A DNA stretch of 11,521 nucleotides, from assembly GCA_031178805.1 (NCBI GenBank), contig JAPSIJ010000050.1:1-11521 (forward strand), in the 5' to 3' direction. Positions 10,502 through 11,521 of this stretch are shown here, in pieces. Under the pieces are notes generated by a model. It did not search any database. It was not told where the DNA came from and saw only the letters and a program-made list of their open reading frames with translations. This DNA is from Cellulomonas sp. (GTDB lineage: Bacteria; Actinomycetota; Actinomycetes; Actinomycetales; Cellulomonadaceae). Position numbers and translations under genes: made by a program. Numbering within the stretch: the first letter of the stretch is position 1; each line of letters begins with the position of its first letter.

Positions 10502-11521
10502 GTGGGGAAGGTGACGCTGCAGGACGTCGCCGCGCGCGCGGGCGTCTCGATGAAGACGGTGTCCAACGTGGTGCGCGGCTACCAGCACGTGAGCCCCGCC
10601 ATGCGCGCCCGCGTGCAGGAGGCCGTCGACGAGCTCGGCTACCGGCCGGACTCCCGCGGCCGCAGCCTCGCCACCGGCCGGTCGAGCATGCTCGCGCTGG
10701 CGTTCCCCGACCTCCGCCGGCCGTACTTCGCCGAGCTCGCCCACGTGTTCGCCCGGGTCAGCGCGGCCCGCGGCTACCGGCTGCTGCTGGAGGAGACCGG
10801 CGGCACCGCCGACGGCGAGCGCACCGTCATCCGCGACCGCGAGGCCGGGATCGTCGACGGCGTGGTCGTGCACCCGCAGGCGCTCACCGCGACCGAGCTG
10901 GACGCGATGCGCGGCGACACCCCGATGGTGTTCCTGGGCGAGGACGCGCAGCCGCCGGGCGCCGACCAGGTCGCCATCGACAACGTCGCGGCCGCCGAGG
11001 ACGCCGTGGCGCACCTCGCCGCGCTCGGCCGGCGCCGGATCGGGTTCCTCGGCCACGAGGTCGGCCCGTGGTCCCGGACGTCGGCCCTCCGCCTGGAGGG
11101 CTACCGGCGCGGGCTGGCTGCGGCCGGCCTGCCCGCGGGCGAGGACCTGCTGGTCGCGCGCGGGCAGGGCGACGCGATTGGCGCGGAGGACGCCCTCGGC
11201 GCCGCGCTCGACGCCGGGCTGCGGGTGGACGGGCTGCTCTGCCGCGACGACCTCGCCGCCATCGGCGCGCTGCGGGCGCTGCGGCTGCGGGGGATCGACG
11301 TGCCCGGGGACGTGGCCGTCGTCGGCTGGGACGCCACGGTGCTGACCGCGAGCACGGTGCCCACGATCACCAGCGTCGCGCCGGACACCCAGGAGCTGGC
11401 GACCCGCGCGCTGGACCTGCTGCTGGCCCGCCTGGCCGGGGACGACTCCCCCGGCCGGCACGTGACGGTCGGCTACCGGCTCGTGCACCGGGAGAGCGCC
11501 CCGGGCGCCCCGGCGGCGGAC
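10502..11521 (+). CDS. LacI-family transcriptional repressor (3' end beyond window)
   Basis: This sugar-responsive regulator is represented by 340 residues with no stop before the window end. Family length is about 330-350, so only a few residues are missing. The helix-turn-helix is at 4-25 (VTLQDVAARAGVSMKTVSNV), followed by ELGYRPDSRGRSLATG. Leu56 in SLATG is at the position of the hinge leucine that intercalates into a central CpG. The periplasmic-binding-protein-like core (about 62-333) carries landmarks such as GIVDGVVVHP, GRRRIGFLGH, RLEGYRRGLAAAGL and DVAVVGWDAT. It starts at GTG 10502, set by TACGGT 7 nt upstream; no ATG is available nearby. It is divergent from the GH2 gene with a 51-bp gap containing one operator. 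The effector is probably a galactoside or another sugar released by the pathway; this is inference. Confidence 0.92.
   Translation, partial: MGKVTLQDVAARAGVSMKTVSNVVRGYQHVSPAMRARVQEAVDELGYRPDSRGRSLATGRSSMLALAFPDLRRPYFAELAHVFARVSAARGYRLLLEETGGTADGERTVIRDREAGIVDGVVVHPQALTATELDAMRGDTPMVFLGEDAQPPGADQVAIDNVAAAEDAVAHLAALGRRRIGFLGHEVGPWSRTSALRLEGYRRGLAAAGLPAGEDLLVARGQGDAIGAEDALGAALDAGLRVDGLLCRDDLAAIGALRALRLRGIDVPGDVAVVGWDATVLTASTVPTITSVAPDTQELATRALDLLLARLAGDDSPGRHVTVGYRLVHRESAPGAPAAD

Overview
The window comes from a very GC-rich actinobacterium. The strongly GC-biased third codon positions, frequent GTG starts, TANNNT -10 boxes directly in front of SD-less start codons, an LAXTG-type sortase signal and a modular GH53 galactanase all suggest a plant-polymer-degrading member of the Micrococcales, such as Cellulomonas or a relative. 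That placement is an inference from gene content and style; no marker gene is present. There are no rRNA, tRNA, CRISPR or insertion-sequence features.

Left part (1-4535), mixed housekeeping and accessory genes. The window opens inside the 3' end of an APC-family permease, followed by a long near-perfect hairpin. Next is a two-gene unit, a Maa-like sugar O-acetyltransferase and a TetR regulator, behind a perfect TetR-style palindrome. A class I polyphosphate kinase 2 and a GNAT acetyltransferase follow, each with its own apparent leaderless promoter. A LacA-type galactoside acetyltransferase converges on the GNAT gene, and a single-domain regulatory ATPase (RsbW/SpoIIAB-like) diverges from it.

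Middle (4536-8484), cell surface. A large secreted endo-beta-1,4-galactanase (GH53) carries an Ig-like domain, a probable galactan-binding domain, a FIVAR-like helical region, a Pro/Thr linker and a C-terminal LAATG sorting signal. It is followed by a small low-complexity single-pass membrane protein and, convergently, a hypothetical membrane protein.

Right part (8573-11521), sugar-use module. A cytosolic GH2 glycosidase is transcribed divergently from a LacI-family regulator. Only 51 bp separate them, with one perfect 14-bp LacI-type operator placed to affect both promoters. The lacI-type gene runs off the window end but is nearly complete.

Working model (inference): the surface galactanase cuts arabinogalactan or galactan outside the cell, oligosaccharides enter through a transporter not in this window, and the GH2 enzyme, under LacI control, hydrolyses a galactoside inside. 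LacA may acetylate non-metabolised galactosides. A recurrent theme is promoter style: five genes have a TANNNT box 7-8 nt before the start codon and no Shine-Dalgarno, while others have a leader with a clear Shine-Dalgarno. I did not find a convincing wholly new multi-gene system; the most interesting points are the compact GH2/lacI switch, the wall-anchored galactanase architecture and the uniform leaderless promoters.
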